Notes: a model not told the origin generated them from the sequence alone. A stretch of 64,000 bases of DNA from Oceanospirillum linum (GCF_001995095.2 NZ_MTSD02000001.1:868001-932000); one strand, 5' to 3'; positions 28,832-38,148 are shown, counted from the first letter of the stretch. Numbers and translations are program-made.

Positions 28832-29815
28832 ATGAACAACGTATTCAAATTTGATATCAACAGAATTACTTTCGACGAGAATTATCACCCTTCGGAAGGC
28901 ACACGTTTAACCACGAATTTTGCCAATTTAGCCCGGGGTGAAAGCCGCAAAGAGAACCTGAGCAATGCCCTTGAGATGATTAATAATCGTTTTAATGCGC
29001 TGGCTGATTGGGATAACCCGCAGGGCAATCGCTTCTCAGTGGAACTGGAGATTGTTTCTGTTGATATGGATATCAACCATCCGGAGTCCGGAGAAAAATT
29101 CCCGGCTATTGAGATTTTAAAAACCAGCATTGTGGATCATAAGACCAACAAACGTATTGAAGGCCTGGCGGGCAACAACTTCTCATCGTACGTGCGCGAT
29201 TATGATTTCAGTGTTTTGCTTCTCGATCACAATAAGGGCCGAAGTGAATTTTCTGTTCCTGACAATTTCGGCGACCTGCACGGCAAGCTTTTCCAGAGTT
29301 TTATCCATTCAGAAGCTTACCAAGCTCAGTTCGAAAAGCCACCGGTCATCTGCCTGAGTGTCTCCGATAGCAAAACCTACTACCGTACTGACAACCAGCA
29401 TCCGGTGCTGGGCTTTGAATATACCCCCAACGAATCCTCTTTAACTGAACAGTATTTTAAGAAAATGGGTATGGAGGTGCGCTACTTTATGCCGCCTAAG
29501 AGTGTGGCTCCACTCGCTTTCTATTTTTTTGGCGACTTGCTGAATGATTACAGCAATCTTGAGCTGATCGGCACCATCAGCACCATGGAAACATTCCAGA
29601 AGATCTATCGCCCAGAGATTTACAACGCCAACGCCGCAGCGGGTCAGCATTACAAACCTAACCTGAAAAACAGGGATCACTCATTAACTCAGATCGTTTA
29701 TGACCGAGAAGAACGGGGCCAACTGGCCGTTAAACAGGGCCACTTCACTGAAGAGAGCTTTATCAAGCCCTATGGTGATCTGCTTGAGAAGTGGGCAGAT
29801 CAATACGCCCTGTAA
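28832..29815 (+). CDS. mesX: MesX (DUF1852), partner of folate-independent methionine synthase
   Basis: 327 residues of the DUF1852 family. The start MNNVFKFDINRITFDENYHPSEGTR and the segment FANLARGESRKENLSNALEMI are family-typical. No transmembrane segment or signal peptide. DUF1852 genes are regularly paired with short MetE-like genes; published genetic work named this pair MesX and MesD and found both necessary for methionine synthesis in aerobic bacteria. Here it lies 37 bases ahead of mesD on the same strand. The reaction it takes part in is not readable from sequence. Confidence 0.88.
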   Translation: MNNVFKFDINRITFDENYHPSEGTRLTTNFANLARGESRKENLSNALEMINNRFNALADWDNPQGNRFSVELEIVSVDMDINHPESGEKFPAIEILKTSIVDHKTNKRIEGLAGNNFSSYVRDYDFSVLLLDHNKGRSEFSVPDNFGDLHGKLFQSFIHSEAYQAQFEKPPVICLSVSDSKTYYRTDNQHPVLGFEYTPNESSLTEQYFKKMGMEVRYFMPPKSVAPLAFYFFGDLLNDYSNLELIGTISTMETFQKIYRPEIYNANAAAGQHYKPNLKNRDHSLTQIVYDREERGQLAVKQGHFTEESFIKPYGDLLEKWADQYAL

Positions 29816-29852
29816 TGCCACAAATAATATAATTAAGAGATAAACATCAGCT

Positions 29853-30887
29853 ATGAAACAACTATTACCTACATCCACTGCGGGCAGTCTGCCTAAACCT
29901 TCCTGGCTTGCGGAGCCGGAAAAGCTCTGGTCCCCCTGGAAGCTTCAGGGTGAAACACTAACCGAAGGTAAAGAAGATGCACTGCGTGTGGCCTTACAGG
30001 AACAGCAGCAGGCCGGTATCGATATTGTCAGTGATGGTGAACAAACACGTCAGCACTTCGTCACAACCTTTATCGAGCACCTGAGTGGTGTCGATTTTGA
30101 AAACCGCAAAACGGTCAGAATCCGTGATCGCTACGATGCAAGTGTACCAACGGTTATCGGCCCGGTGGCTCGTCAGAAACCTGTGTTTGTTGATGATGCA
30201 AAATTTCTTCGCCAACAGACCGACAAACCGATCAAGTGGGCTCTGCCCGGCCCGATGACTATGATCGATACACTCTACGATGATCATTACAAAAGCCGGG
30301 AAAAGCTGGCCTGGGAGTTTGCCAAAATTCTGAATCAGGAAGCAAAAGAACTGGAAGCAGCGGGTGTGAATATTATCCAGTTTGACGAACCCGCCTTTAA
30401 CGTCTTCTTCGATGAGGTGAACGCCTGGGGAATCGCTTGCCTGGAAAGAGCCATTGAAGGGCTGAAATGCGAAACAGTGGTCCACATCTGTTACGGCTAC
30501 GGTATTAAAGCGAATACAGACTGGAAGAAAACACTGGGCTCTGAGTGGCGTCAGTACGAAGAGGTCTTCCCTAAACTGCAGCAATCCAGTATCGACATTA
30601 TCTCTCTGGAGTGTCAAAACTCGCACGTTCCCATCGAGCTACTGGAACTGATTCGGGGTAAGAAAGTGATGGTGGGGGCCATTGATGTTGCCACCAACCG
30701 GATAGAAACAGCGGAAGAGGTTGCCGATACGTTGCGAAAAGCCCTGCAGTTCGTTGATGCAGACAAGCTTTACCCCTGCACAAACTGCGGTATGGCTCCT
30801 CTATCCAGAAAAGTAGCACGAGGTAAACTTAAGGCCTTAAGCGCAGGGGCAGACATTATCCGCAAAGAGCTGGCCGCGGGCAAATAG
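29853..30887 (+). CDS. mesD: Short MetE-like methionine synthase MesD
   Basis: 344 residues, corresponding only to the C-terminal catalytic half of MetE; the N-terminal folate-binding half is absent. Zinc ligands are visible: His-x-Cys in VVHICYGYG, Glu in ISLECQNSH and the final Cys in CTNCGMAPLSR. Also seen are TAGSLPKPSWL near the start and FDEPAF. It methylates homocysteine from a donor that is not methyl-folate; the donor is not known from sequence. It forms an operon with mesX and is followed by a terminator. Confidence 0.9.
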   Translation: MKQLLPTSTAGSLPKPSWLAEPEKLWSPWKLQGETLTEGKEDALRVALQEQQQAGIDIVSDGEQTRQHFVTTFIEHLSGVDFENRKTVRIRDRYDASVPTVIGPVARQKPVFVDDAKFLRQQTDKPIKWALPGPMTMIDTLYDDHYKSREKLAWEFAKILNQEAKELEAAGVNIIQFDEPAFNVFFDEVNAWGIACLERAIEGLKCETVVHICYGYGIKANTDWKKTLGSEWRQYEEVFPKLQQSSIDIISLECQNSHVPIELLELIRGKKVMVGAIDVATNRIETAEEVADTLRKALQFVDADKLYPCTNCGMAPLSRKVARGKLKALSAGADIIRKELAAGK

Positions 30888-30946
30888 CCATCCGCTCAAT
30901 GGCGCTTTTTTTAGAAACACGCCTTTATAAGCAAATCCCCCTCTGC

Positions 30947-30982
30947 AAACAAAGAGAGCCCTCATCAGGGGGCTCTTTGTTT
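30947..30982 (+). terminator. Terminator downstream of mesD
   Basis: Arms AAACAAAGAG (30947-30956) and CTCTTTGTTT (30973-30982), with further GCCC/GGGG pairing and a CATCA loop, about 60 bases after the mesD stop. The 3' arm itself provides the T-rich end. Confidence 0.75.
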
Positions 30983-31053
30983 ATCAGTGGTACTGGTTTA
31001 TCAGTGGTGCTATTTTCAGCCCAACAGGTGCTGGCAAAACCGAACAACCTGCA

Positions 31054-31551
31054 TTAATACAGCGCTTTCTGCTCAGCTTCCTGCCAGGTCAGCATAAGCC
31101 TCAGATCGAGTTCCAGCTGAAAATAATCCGGCTCCATATGTTGGCAAAGCTGATAAAAGCTCTTGTTGTGCTCCCGCTCCTTCAGGTGGGCCAGTTCATG
31201 TACCAGAATCATTCTGAGAAAAGCTTCAGGACACCGCTTAAAGCAAGGGTCGATGCGAATCTCATGGCTGGCTTTTAACTTGCCACCATGGGCGCGGGTG
31301 ATATGTGCATTTAACCCCAAGGCATGATGAATCACACTTACCTTGGGGTCGAAGGTAATTCTTTTTAAAGGTGGAGACTTCTTCATGTAGCGCTGTTTAA
31401 GCTCCAGCCCATACCGATAGAGCTGATCATTGCTGCTGTACTGATGGCACTTAGGGTAGCGCTGTAACAGATGCTTATGCAGGCACTTTTGTTCCAGCAG
31501 CTCTTTAGCCCTCTGCTGGATACCTGCTGGGTAGCCTTTCAGATAGATCAT
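31054..31551 (-). CDS. ygjP: YgjP-like metal-dependent hydrolase (DUF45)
   Basis: 165 residues closely resembling E. coli YgjP along its length: MIYLKGYPAGIQQRAKELL, LYRYGLELKQRYMKKSPPL, ALGLNAHITRAHGGKLKASHEIRI, and the zinc motif HELAHLKEREHNKSFYQL with HExxH followed by His. Soluble, no signal peptide. The fold is of the SprT/WLM minigluzincin type; the substrate is unknown. It is alone between mesD and the FecR-domain gene. Confidence 0.9.
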   Translation of the reverse strand: MIYLKGYPAGIQQRAKELLEQKCLHKHLLQRYPKCHQYSSNDQLYRYGLELKQRYMKKSPPLKRITFDPKVSVIHHALGLNAHITRAHGGKLKASHEIRIDPCFKRCPEAFLRMILVHELAHLKEREHNKSFYQLCQHMEPDYFQLELDLRLMLTWQEAEQKALY

Positions 31552-31595
31552 AGACGGGGGTTAACCTCTGGCCGTTACCACCTGCTCATTTCAGG

Positions 31596-32234
31596 CTATA
31601 ACCGGGTTGATTCCATAGCCTGCCGGAGCTTCCGGTCCGGCCAGGGTTTTGCGGCAGGTGGTGCTATTCTTTCCTGCACAGTTACTCCATAGCCTTTCTG
31701 GGTGATCTCTGTCATCCCGAGGGCATTACGGATGTAAACACCTTTACCTCTGAACATGGCTACATCCAGATCGCCGTTAAAGATAAAGCCACCCCAGAAG
31801 TCTGTCCCCCGAATACCTATGGTTGCAACAGGAGTTTCAACCTCAAACTGCGGATCAGACTGCTGACCAATCGCCCCGGTAATCGCCCTGAACGCCCCTG
31901 TTACCAGCTTAAACTGAGCATCTGACGTTCCGGCAACCGGATCAAACCGATAACGTTTAATCTCAAACTCTGTTGTATTCGCCAGTAGAATTCTTGAGTT
32001 ATCTCTCATTCTCAAGCCAACGCGGCCAGAAGAGGCCGTTATTACACGATCCCCCTCCTGCAGAATAGTGTGCTCTTTGAGCTGCTCTATCTTGCCTGAC
32101 CTGAACAACTGAACACGCCCCTGAATCTGAATGATATTGCCAACCATAGGTTGAGAATCATCCTCCGCATAGGCCACAGGATCAAAGCAACAGCAAACCA
32201 GCAAAATTAAACTAAGGTACTTTAAGGAGTGCAC
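31596..32234 (-). CDS. Exported FecR-domain protein
   Basis: 212 residues from the GTG at 32234, chosen because GAGGGGG lies just upstream and a signal peptide follows directly (HSLKYLSLILLVCCCFDPVAYA, cleavage after AYA). An upstream GTG at 32285 would put 17 extra residues ahead of the signal. The mature protein contains a FecR-type beta domain: GNIIQIQGRVQLFR, LQEGDRVITASSGRVGLRMRDNSRILL, ETPVATIGIRGTDF. No anti-sigma N-terminal helix, so it is not a sigma-factor regulator. Such periplasmic proteins often precede or follow sensory genes; here a chemoreceptor lies just upstream. Confidence 0.8.
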   Translation of the reverse strand: MHSLKYLSLILLVCCCFDPVAYAEDDSQPMVGNIIQIQGRVQLFRSGKIEQLKEHTILQEGDRVITASSGRVGLRMRDNSRILLANTTEFEIKRYRFDPVAGTSDAQFKLVTGAFRAITGAIGQQSDPQFEVETPVATIGIRGTDFWGGFIFNGDLDVAMFRGKGVYIRNALGMTEITQKGYGVTVQERIAPPAAKPWPDRKLRQAMESTRL

Positions 32235-32370
32235 ACGGAGCCCCCTCTGTTGGCAAAGTGACAGCCTGAGATTAAACAGACTCACTCTGTATGATTATGA
32301 TTGACTCAATATTTACCCTTATTTAATCAGAAGGCGATGGCGCCGGCTATCATTAGTCTGACGAATAGCC

Positions 32371-34287
32371 CTATGGGTCGAGCCGGAACTGCCCCACCAG
32401 GCCCTGAAGTTTCTCAGCCTGACCCCGCAATGCACTACTCTCCTCTGCAAGCAAAGATGCGGCCTGGGTATTCTGTTCAGAGCTGTCGCTGATTTGGACA
32501 ATATGCGAGTTAATTTCCCTGGTGACACTGGACTGCTCTTCCGTCGCCGTCGCCACCTGAATATTGAGTTCAGAGATCTGTCGTATATCAACCTGAATCG
32601 CTTCCAGTGCCTGGCAGGCCTGCTCAGCAGCCTCGACACTCTGTCGGGTATATCGCCCGGACTGCTCAACTTTATCTACAGCACTTTTAGCTTCATGTTG
32701 CAGCTCATCAATCATAATCTGGATTTCATCTGTCGAGTCACTGGTTCGCTGAGCTAAGTTACGTACCTCGTCAGCAACAACCGCAAAACCCCGGCCCTGC
32801 TCACCTGCCCGAGCAGCTTCAATGGCAGCATTCAGAGCCAGAAGGTTTGTCTGCTCTGAAATACCCCGTATCACTTCCAGGACAGAACCAATGCTGTCAC
32901 TCTTTTCTGCCAAGCGGGCAATAACCTGGGCCACACCTTCCATCTCCCCTTCCATAGAAGAGCTTTGTTGCTGAGCCTGGCTAACAACATGGCGCGCAAG
33001 ATCCGTATGCTCCACCACCTTCTCAGTTGCACCTGCTGCTGCCGCAGCATTCTGAGCAATTTCGGCCGTGGCAGCACCCATTTCATGAATCGCCGAAGCA
33101 ACCCAAGTGGTCTTATCCTGCTGGGATTGGCTGGAGTTTCGGGTCTGCTCAGAGTTGGCGGAAACGTCCACTGAGGTCTGTTTCACGCCCTGAGCCGTAA
33201 CGGAGACCTCACTCAAAACGTTATGAATATTGCCAATGAAGGCATTAAAACCTCTGCCCACACGGGAGATTTCTGAATCACCTTTATCATCTAACCTCTG
33301 ACAAAGATCACCGCCGCTATCACCCATCTTCTGAAAAAGTGCAGCCAGATCATTCAGTGGCCGAGAAAGAGAGCGGGCCAACCAGATACCAATAACACCA
33401 AAAATCACGACGATAATCAGGATCGTCGCCATCGCCTTATATTCAGCGCGGTCAAGCTGAGCATAAAGCTCCGACTCAGGCACCTGTGCAATGACGTACC
33501 ATTTCAGGCTGGGGATATAACTTGCTGCAACCAGATAGTCACCAGAGCGGATAAAAGCAAAGTCCTGCTGCTGCAGCAATGACTGGACATTGGCCTGAGG
33601 ATACATTTGCGCAAGCCGGCGCGAGTTATTGTATGACGCATCAAAATGGATCTGTACAACACCATCCCCATCCGCCAGATAAACAAAGCCGCTATTCTCT
33701 AACCGGAACTCCTTTAAATAGGCCGCCAACTCATCAAAAGAACGTGACGCTCCGGAGGAGCCGCGCCCATTCACCTGTTGATAGTTAACAAAAACATCTA
33801 TATTGCCTTCCGGATAGGTATAAGTGCTGGCAGACTCTGCCTGGCCACTGTCTCTGAAACGAAAAAACCAGCCATCGAGCTGCCCCTCTTGCAAGACCCG
33901 CAAAAAGCCATCCTGATTCCAGTAACGGGCTGTGTCCCGGTCAACAAAAGAGGCATTGCTGAGGTTATTCTGTTCAGCCACATTCCTCAGATACTGAATC
34001 AGCTCCTGCTCTCCCTCCGCATCAGCTCCTTTCTCAAGCCAGCTAAGCACAAAGCTGTTTTCTGCAATACTGCGAGTCAGTACCTGCATGCTGGTAATTT
34101 CTTTATCGATCGCATTACGGATTCGCTTTACCACATTAGGCAGTTCAGAGGACTCAAGGCGATCCACCAGCACTTTTCGCGCCTCGGTATGCCCAATCCA
34201 GCCGGTGATACAGGCTGAGGCCAGAACAGCAATGATCAGAGTCATCAACAGACGATTCTGGATTGACAATTGACGGAAGGTCTTCAT
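32371..34287 (-). CDS. Methyl-accepting chemotaxis protein with periplasmic Cache-type domain
   Basis: 638 residues. TM1 is at about 12-30 and the periplasmic ligand domain at about 35-285, with Cache features (FVYLADGDGVVQIHFDAS, DYLVAASYIPSLKWYVIAQVPESEL). TM2 lies at about 290-308 and the HAMP domain at about 309-362. The cytoplasmic signalling domain has the hairpin tip [37 protein letters not shown]. It feeds CheA/CheW at the cell pole in homologues. No C-terminal pentapeptide tether. Ligand unknown. It is transcribed away from the flagellin gene next door. Confidence 0.95.
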   Translation of the reverse strand: MKTFRQLSIQNRLLMTLIIAVLASACITGWIGHTEARKVLVDRLESSELPNVVKRIRNAIDKEITSMQVLTRSIAENSFVLSWLEKGADAEGEQELIQYLRNVAEQNNLSNASFVDRDTARYWNQDGFLRVLQEGQLDGWFFRFRDSGQAESASTYTYPEGNIDVFVNYQQVNGRGSSGASRSFDELAAYLKEFRLENSGFVYLADGDGVVQIHFDASYNNSRRLAQMYPQANVQSLLQQQDFAFIRSGDYLVAASYIPSLKWYVIAQVPESELYAQLDRAEYKAMATILIIVVIFGVIGIWLARSLSRPLNDLAALFQKMGDSGGDLCQRLDDKGDSEISRVGRGFNAFIGNIHNVLSEVSVTAQGVKQTSVDVSANSEQTRNSSQSQQDKTTWVASAIHEMGAATAEIAQNAAAAAGATEKVVEHTDLARHVVSQAQQQSSSMEGEMEGVAQVIARLAEKSDSIGSVLEVIRGISEQTNLLALNAAIEAARAGEQGRGFAVVADEVRNLAQRTSDSTDEIQIMIDELQHEAKSAVDKVEQSGRYTRQSVEAAEQACQALEAIQVDIRQISELNIQVATATEEQSSVTREINSHIVQISDSSEQNTQAASLLAEESSALRGQAEKLQGLVGQFRLDP

Positions 34288-34417
34288 GGTCGCAGCATCT
34301 CAAAGTTAAACTAAAGGTTAATAGATAAATTATTCTAGACCTTTTACTCAAATTACCAAAGAAAAAACTCAGTGAGTTACACACTAAAAGAACAGTTATC
34401 TTTCTTTACAAAAATAT

Positions 34418-34444
34418 TTAAGTTTATTAAAAACAAGCCGATAT
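34418..34444 (+). promoter_or_regulatory. Sigma-28 (FliA) promoter of flagellin
   Basis: TTAAGTTT (34418-34425), exactly 11 bases, GCCGATAT (34437-34444). The consensus is TAAAGTTT-N11-GCCGATAA; seven of eight bases match in each element. It lies about 78 bases before the flagellin ATG. Confidence 0.9.
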
Positions 34445-34521
34445 CAGGTCTGCTACAGCTCAGTACGAATGGAACTCGAACTTTCTACTTTACGGATTAA
34501 TTTCTTCTCAAGGATGTCGAC

Positions 34522-35718
34522 ATGGCCCTGTTTGTAAACACTAACATCGCCGCTTTAAGTGGCCAGAAGCATCTGTCTAACGTTGTTTCGCGCATAAACA
34601 GCTCTTATGAAAAGTTATCTTCCGGCAGCCGTATCAATAGCGCCAAAGATGACGCTGCAGGTCTACAGATATCCAATCGTCTGGAAACCCAAATTACAGG
34701 TCTGAATCAGGCAACCCGGAATGCCAATGATGCGATCTCCATTGCGCAGATTGCAGAAGGTGCCATGGGAGAGATTACCAATAATTTTCAAAGGGTCCGT
34801 CAGCTGGCTGTCCAGGGGGGTAACCGTACGCTCTCTTCGGATGATCGTATTTCCCTCGGCCAGGAATTTGGAGAACTACTCACCACGAATGACGAGATCG
34901 CTGAGCGTACGTCCTTTGGTAAGATTAAGCTGCTGAATAGTGAATCCCCTACTTCAGGTTTTCAGATTCAGACAGGGGCAAATGCAGGCGAGCAGAGTGA
35001 AATTACTACAGGTAACGCAACCCTTTCTGCACTTTTCGGAAAAATCCTTGAAAATGAGGGTGTTGGTGATCAGGTTTTTTCTGCCATGTCCAATACTAAC
35101 CTTGATGACTACGGAACCTTAGGCAAAGTGGTTGCCGCCTATATCGGCACAGGTAACGCCTCAACGGTGGATAACGCAGTGCTGGAGCTTTTCGGAGCTA
35201 ATGCTGGTATTAGTGCCGTTAAAAACCTGGGTGAGAAGGCCGTAGGGACGGTTCAGTTCAATGTTGAAAATTTCACAAAAATTTTAACGACCGAGTTACC
35301 GGACAACTCTGTCGGGGCCGCCATTCTGGATAATGCAGATCTGGATTGGGCAACGCTACTTCCGTCAGGCACACTGAACGAGGCCAGCATTGTTGCACGG
35401 GGCTTTACCGGCGATGAGATCAAGAGTCTTCACGGGTTTGCCACCGATACCCTTCTCGATTCCATGTCAGGTATGATCACACAGATTGGCCGCCAGCGCT
35501 CTAAATTAGGTGCAGAACAGAATGGCATCACCTCTCTGATCCGCAGTAACAATACGATGGCCATGAATGTCGCAGCATCCAGATCCCAGATAACAGACAC
35601 TGATTTTGCTTACGAGACGGCGGAACTCACCCGTAACCAGATTATTCAGCAAGCATCATCGACTATTCTCTCCCAGACAAACCAGTTACCGCAGATTGCA
35701 CTGTCGCTTCTGCGTTAA
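34522..35718 (+). CDS. fliC: Flagellin
   Basis: 398 residues. The conserved N-terminal D0/D1 helices (MALFVNTNIAALSGQKHLSN, SSGSRINSAKDDAAGLQISNR) and C-terminal D1/D0 helices (NVAASRSQITDTDFAYETAELTRNQI, then QIALSLLR) form the filament core. The central 140-300 region is variable and is the surface-exposed part. A start at 34522 follows AAGGATGTC. It is an orphan: no flaG, fliD, fliS or basal-body genes are next to it. It is driven by a sigma-28 promoter and ends in a terminator that overlaps the convergent merR gene. It may be one of several flagellins. Confidence 0.96.
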   Translation: MALFVNTNIAALSGQKHLSNVVSRINSSYEKLSSGSRINSAKDDAAGLQISNRLETQITGLNQATRNANDAISIAQIAEGAMGEITNNFQRVRQLAVQGGNRTLSSDDRISLGQEFGELLTTNDEIAERTSFGKIKLLNSESPTSGFQIQTGANAGEQSEITTGNATLSALFGKILENEGVGDQVFSAMSNTNLDDYGTLGKVVAAYIGTGNASTVDNAVLELFGANAGISAVKNLGEKAVGTVQFNVENFTKILTTELPDNSVGAAILDNADLDWATLLPSGTLNEASIVARGFTGDEIKSLHGFATDTLLDSMSGMITQIGRQRSKLGAEQNGITSLIRSNNTMAMNVAASRSQITDTDFAYETAELTRNQIIQQASSTILSQTNQLPQIALSLLR

Positions 35719-35725
35719 CAAACCT

Positions 35726-35770
35726 CAGATACCGTAGCGCCTACACGGGTCGATACGGTATCTGTATTTC
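35726..35770 (+). terminator. Terminator of flagellin inside the 3' end of the MerR gene
   Basis: An 11-bp perfect stem CAGATACCGTA (35726-35736) and TACGGTATCTG (35754-35764), then TATTTCTG. The right arm is within the coding sequence of the convergent regulator, which ends at 35741. Confidence 0.75.
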
Positions 35771-36547
35771 TGTCAGATACTCCTCCTGACGATCTGTTTC
35801 GTGAATATCCAACCTGTAAATCTCTATCGCCGGGCCTGACGCGATCAGCTGCTTTTCATCCATATACGCCTGCAGCCGCCGATACTCCTGCGTAATAGTT
35901 TCCGGACTTTCCCCCCGATAATAAAGGCAAAGATAATCACCTGCAGGCAAACACTCCTCCCCTTGCTCATCAAAAATAAAAACCTGTTTGTATGTTTGGT
36001 AATCTCCTTGCTCAAAAGCATCCTGCCCCAAAAAAACGCCCGCTTTACCCCAGGCAAAATAGGTAATTTTCTGATCAGCCATCTGACTCTCCAGCTCTTT
36101 GTGGATTCTGTCCACCTCCCAAAAGCTACTGGTTTCAGCCGATGAAATCCGCACCCGGCGTTCAGGTATCACCTGGTGACGAATCCCGCCACTAACATCA
36201 ATCCTCCGAGTCTGCTGCAGGTAAGCACGACGCCTAGTAAGCTCGTCTTCAAGCAGCTCCAACTCACGTTTTTTCTCCGTGATCGTAGCTAATTGCAAAT
36301 CCAATAAATCTGCACTGCTGTCCAGTGTACGATCCTGTATAAAGCGAGCGATATCGCTTAAGCCTATATCCAACTTACGCAGGGTTCTGATCAGATTCAG
36401 CCGCCAGATCTGGCGGCTGTCATAGTAACGGTAGCCACTATCCGTTACTTTGGATGGCAGCAGCAGCCCCTGTTTTTCATAGTGCCTCAGGGTTTCTACA
36501 CTTATACCGTAAAGTTTGCTGACCTGACCGATGCGATACAGCTTCAT
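35741..36547 (-). CDS. MerR-family regulator with GyrI-like effector domain
   Basis: 268 residues. The winged-helix DNA-binding domain is at 1-70 (YRIGQVSKLYGISVETLRHYEKQGLLLP, SGYRYYDSRQIWRLNLI), then the long dimerisation coiled coil (about 75-120), then a GyrI/BmrR-like small-molecule domain (about 130-268) with the family-like YLCLYYRG. The layout matches BmrR, a multidrug-sensing activator. It is divergent from a MATE exporter, and the shared 149-bp spacer holds a promoter with a 19-bp spacer of the MerR type. It probably activates the exporter on binding hydrophobic cations. Confidence 0.9.
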   Translation of the reverse strand: MKLYRIGQVSKLYGISVETLRHYEKQGLLLPSKVTDSGYRYYDSRQIWRLNLIRTLRKLDIGLSDIARFIQDRTLDSSADLLDLQLATITEKKRELELLEDELTRRRAYLQQTRRIDVSGGIRHQVIPERRVRISSAETSSFWEVDRIHKELESQMADQKITYFAWGKAGVFLGQDAFEQGDYQTYKQVFIFDEQGEECLPAGDYLCLYYRGESPETITQEYRRLQAYMDEKQLIASGPAIEIYRLDIHETDRQEEYLTEIQIPYRPV

Positions 36548-36634
36548 CTTTGCCCCCTGTAAATCATTTTCTGAGTCTCTGCCTTATTTCTCTTACCTGC
36601 CACCGCATGCTCAACCCGATATGCACCAAGGGCA

Positions 36635-36665
36635 TTGACTCTGTAATAGCTTGAGACTTTAAACT
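36635..36665 (+). promoter_or_regulatory. MerR-type long-spacer promoter of the MATE gene
   Basis: -35 TTGACT (36635-36640), 19-bp spacer, -10 TAAACT (36660-36665). The spacer contains a partial dyad (ACTC near its left end, GAG near its right end). A 19-bp spacer is too long for plain sigma-70 use and is the hallmark of MerR-family activation by DNA twisting. Confidence 0.65.
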
Positions 36666-36696
36666 GTTAATACGACCCAAAACAAGAGTAAACATT

Positions 36697-38031
36697 GTGT
36701 TAACAGCGGAAACAACATCTGCCGATCAAGTGGGAAAAACCCTGCTTCGGTTCGCCCTACCCTCCATTGCATCCGTCTGGGTATTTAGTCTGTACGGCAT
36801 TATTGATGGCATTTTTGTCGGCCAGGGTGTCGGTGCAGAGGCTTTGGCAGCCGTTAATTTAAGCCTGCCCTTTGTGGGAATTCTATTTGCTGTCTCTATT
36901 GTTATCAGCATCGGAGCTGCCACTGCAGCGGGAGTCCAGCGCGGGGCCGGTCGGCTCGGAGCCGCAAACCGTATTTTTTCATGTGCTGTTTACAGCCTAC
37001 TGGCCTTCGGCCTTCTTGCCTGCTCTCTCAGCTTTATCTTTTTGGATCAGATCGCCTGGTTGCTGGGTGCCCGGGGCGAAATGGTTGATCGTGTCAGCGA
37101 ATACCTGTCGGTACTCCTGTTTTTTAACACAGCCTACCTAGTCTCCTATGCCCTGGAAGTATTCTGCAAGGTAGACGGCTTTCCCGGCCGTGAACTGTTT
37201 GCCATCTGCCTTGCTGCATTAACCAACATCCTGCTGGATTACCTGTTTATTATTGAGCTGGAGATGGGGCTAACCGGGGCGGCACTGGCAACCGGCATCG
37301 CTCAGTCAACAAGCCTGCTTGTCTTGCTGCTGCATTTTATGGGCCTGCTAGGTAACCGCGGCAGCCTAAAATTGGTTGCAATGACTCCCCGCTGGTCACA
37401 ACTGATCCGATTTATTCGCACAGGGCTGCCGGACGGCATTACCGAAATGTCGATGGGACTGATCTTATTGGCCTTTAACAATGCCATTGCACTTTATTTA
37501 GGAATCCCCGCACTGGCTGCTTTTAGCGTTATCGGCTATATCAGTATTATGATGCTGCAAACCTTTTTAGGCTTAACTCAGGGTATGCAGCCCTTAGTCA
37601 GTTTTTTAAATGGCCAGGGCGAAACTCAGCTATTGCGCCGGGTACTGCATTTAACCTTAGGCGCAGCGCTCATTTTAGGAATAAGCGCCTACAGCCTGAT
37701 CTACTGTTTTGGTAACTCAGTGGCAGGTTTTTTTCTGGATGATACAGATCTCATCCACCTGTCACATCAGCTCATGATGCTCTTTTGCCTTGGCTTTATT
37801 GTCATGGGGCTCAATGTTGTCAGCGCGGGCTACTTCACCGCACTGGAAAAACCTCTGCTGGCAGGCAGTATCTCTCTGTCCCGTGGTGGAGTCCTGGTAG
37901 CCATTCTGCTGCTTATTATTCCACTGATCTGGAGTGTGGACAGTATCTGGTTGATTCCGCTGATCAGCGAAACGATAGTATTGATGCTAAGTATTGCACT
38001 GCTGAAGTACTACCAGCCTACAGGTGTCTAA
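36697..38031 (+). CDS. MATE-family efflux transporter
   Basis: 444 residues starting at GTG (no in-frame ATG fits; AAGAG upstream). Twelve membrane helices in two similar halves, with the family pattern FALPSIASVWVFSLYGIIDGIFVGQGVGAEALAAVNL at the start and GLTQGMQPLVSF in the second half. MATE proteins export cationic drugs or metabolites using a Na+ or H+ gradient. It is divergent from the MerR regulator that probably controls it. The position suggests a drug-responsive pair. Confidence 0.93.
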   Translation: MLTAETTSADQVGKTLLRFALPSIASVWVFSLYGIIDGIFVGQGVGAEALAAVNLSLPFVGILFAVSIVISIGAATAAGVQRGAGRLGAANRIFSCAVYSLLAFGLLACSLSFIFLDQIAWLLGARGEMVDRVSEYLSVLLFFNTAYLVSYALEVFCKVDGFPGRELFAICLAALTNILLDYLFIIELEMGLTGAALATGIAQSTSLLVLLLHFMGLLGNRGSLKLVAMTPRWSQLIRFIRTGLPDGITEMSMGLILLAFNNAIALYLGIPALAAFSVIGYISIMMLQTFLGLTQGMQPLVSFLNGQGETQLLRRVLHLTLGAALILGISAYSLIYCFGNSVAGFFLDDTDLIHLSHQLMMLFCLGFIVMGLNVVSAGYFTALEKPLLAGSISLSRGGVLVAILLLIIPLIWSVDSIWLIPLISETIVLMLSIALLKYYQPTGV

Positions 38032-38120
38032 AAAACACCTAAAAAGCACTCTCTTTTAGTCTTTTTTTTCAAAAAAGCGACCTGATTTAGCAATTTTTGT
38101 TTATATGACGCCCCTATAAA

Positions 38121-38148
38121 TTGATATTGCCTAGACCAAGGATAATAT
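38121..38148 (+). promoter_or_regulatory. Probable promoter of the YjiH-family gene
   Basis: -35 TTGATA (38121-38126), 16-bp spacer, -10 TAATAT (38143-38148), about 64 bases before the ATG. Confidence 0.55.

Noticed and set aside
30981-31013. Tandem repeat of GTTTATCAGTGGT after mesD
   Set aside because: Only two short copies without spacer regularity; not a CRISPR or known repeat family.
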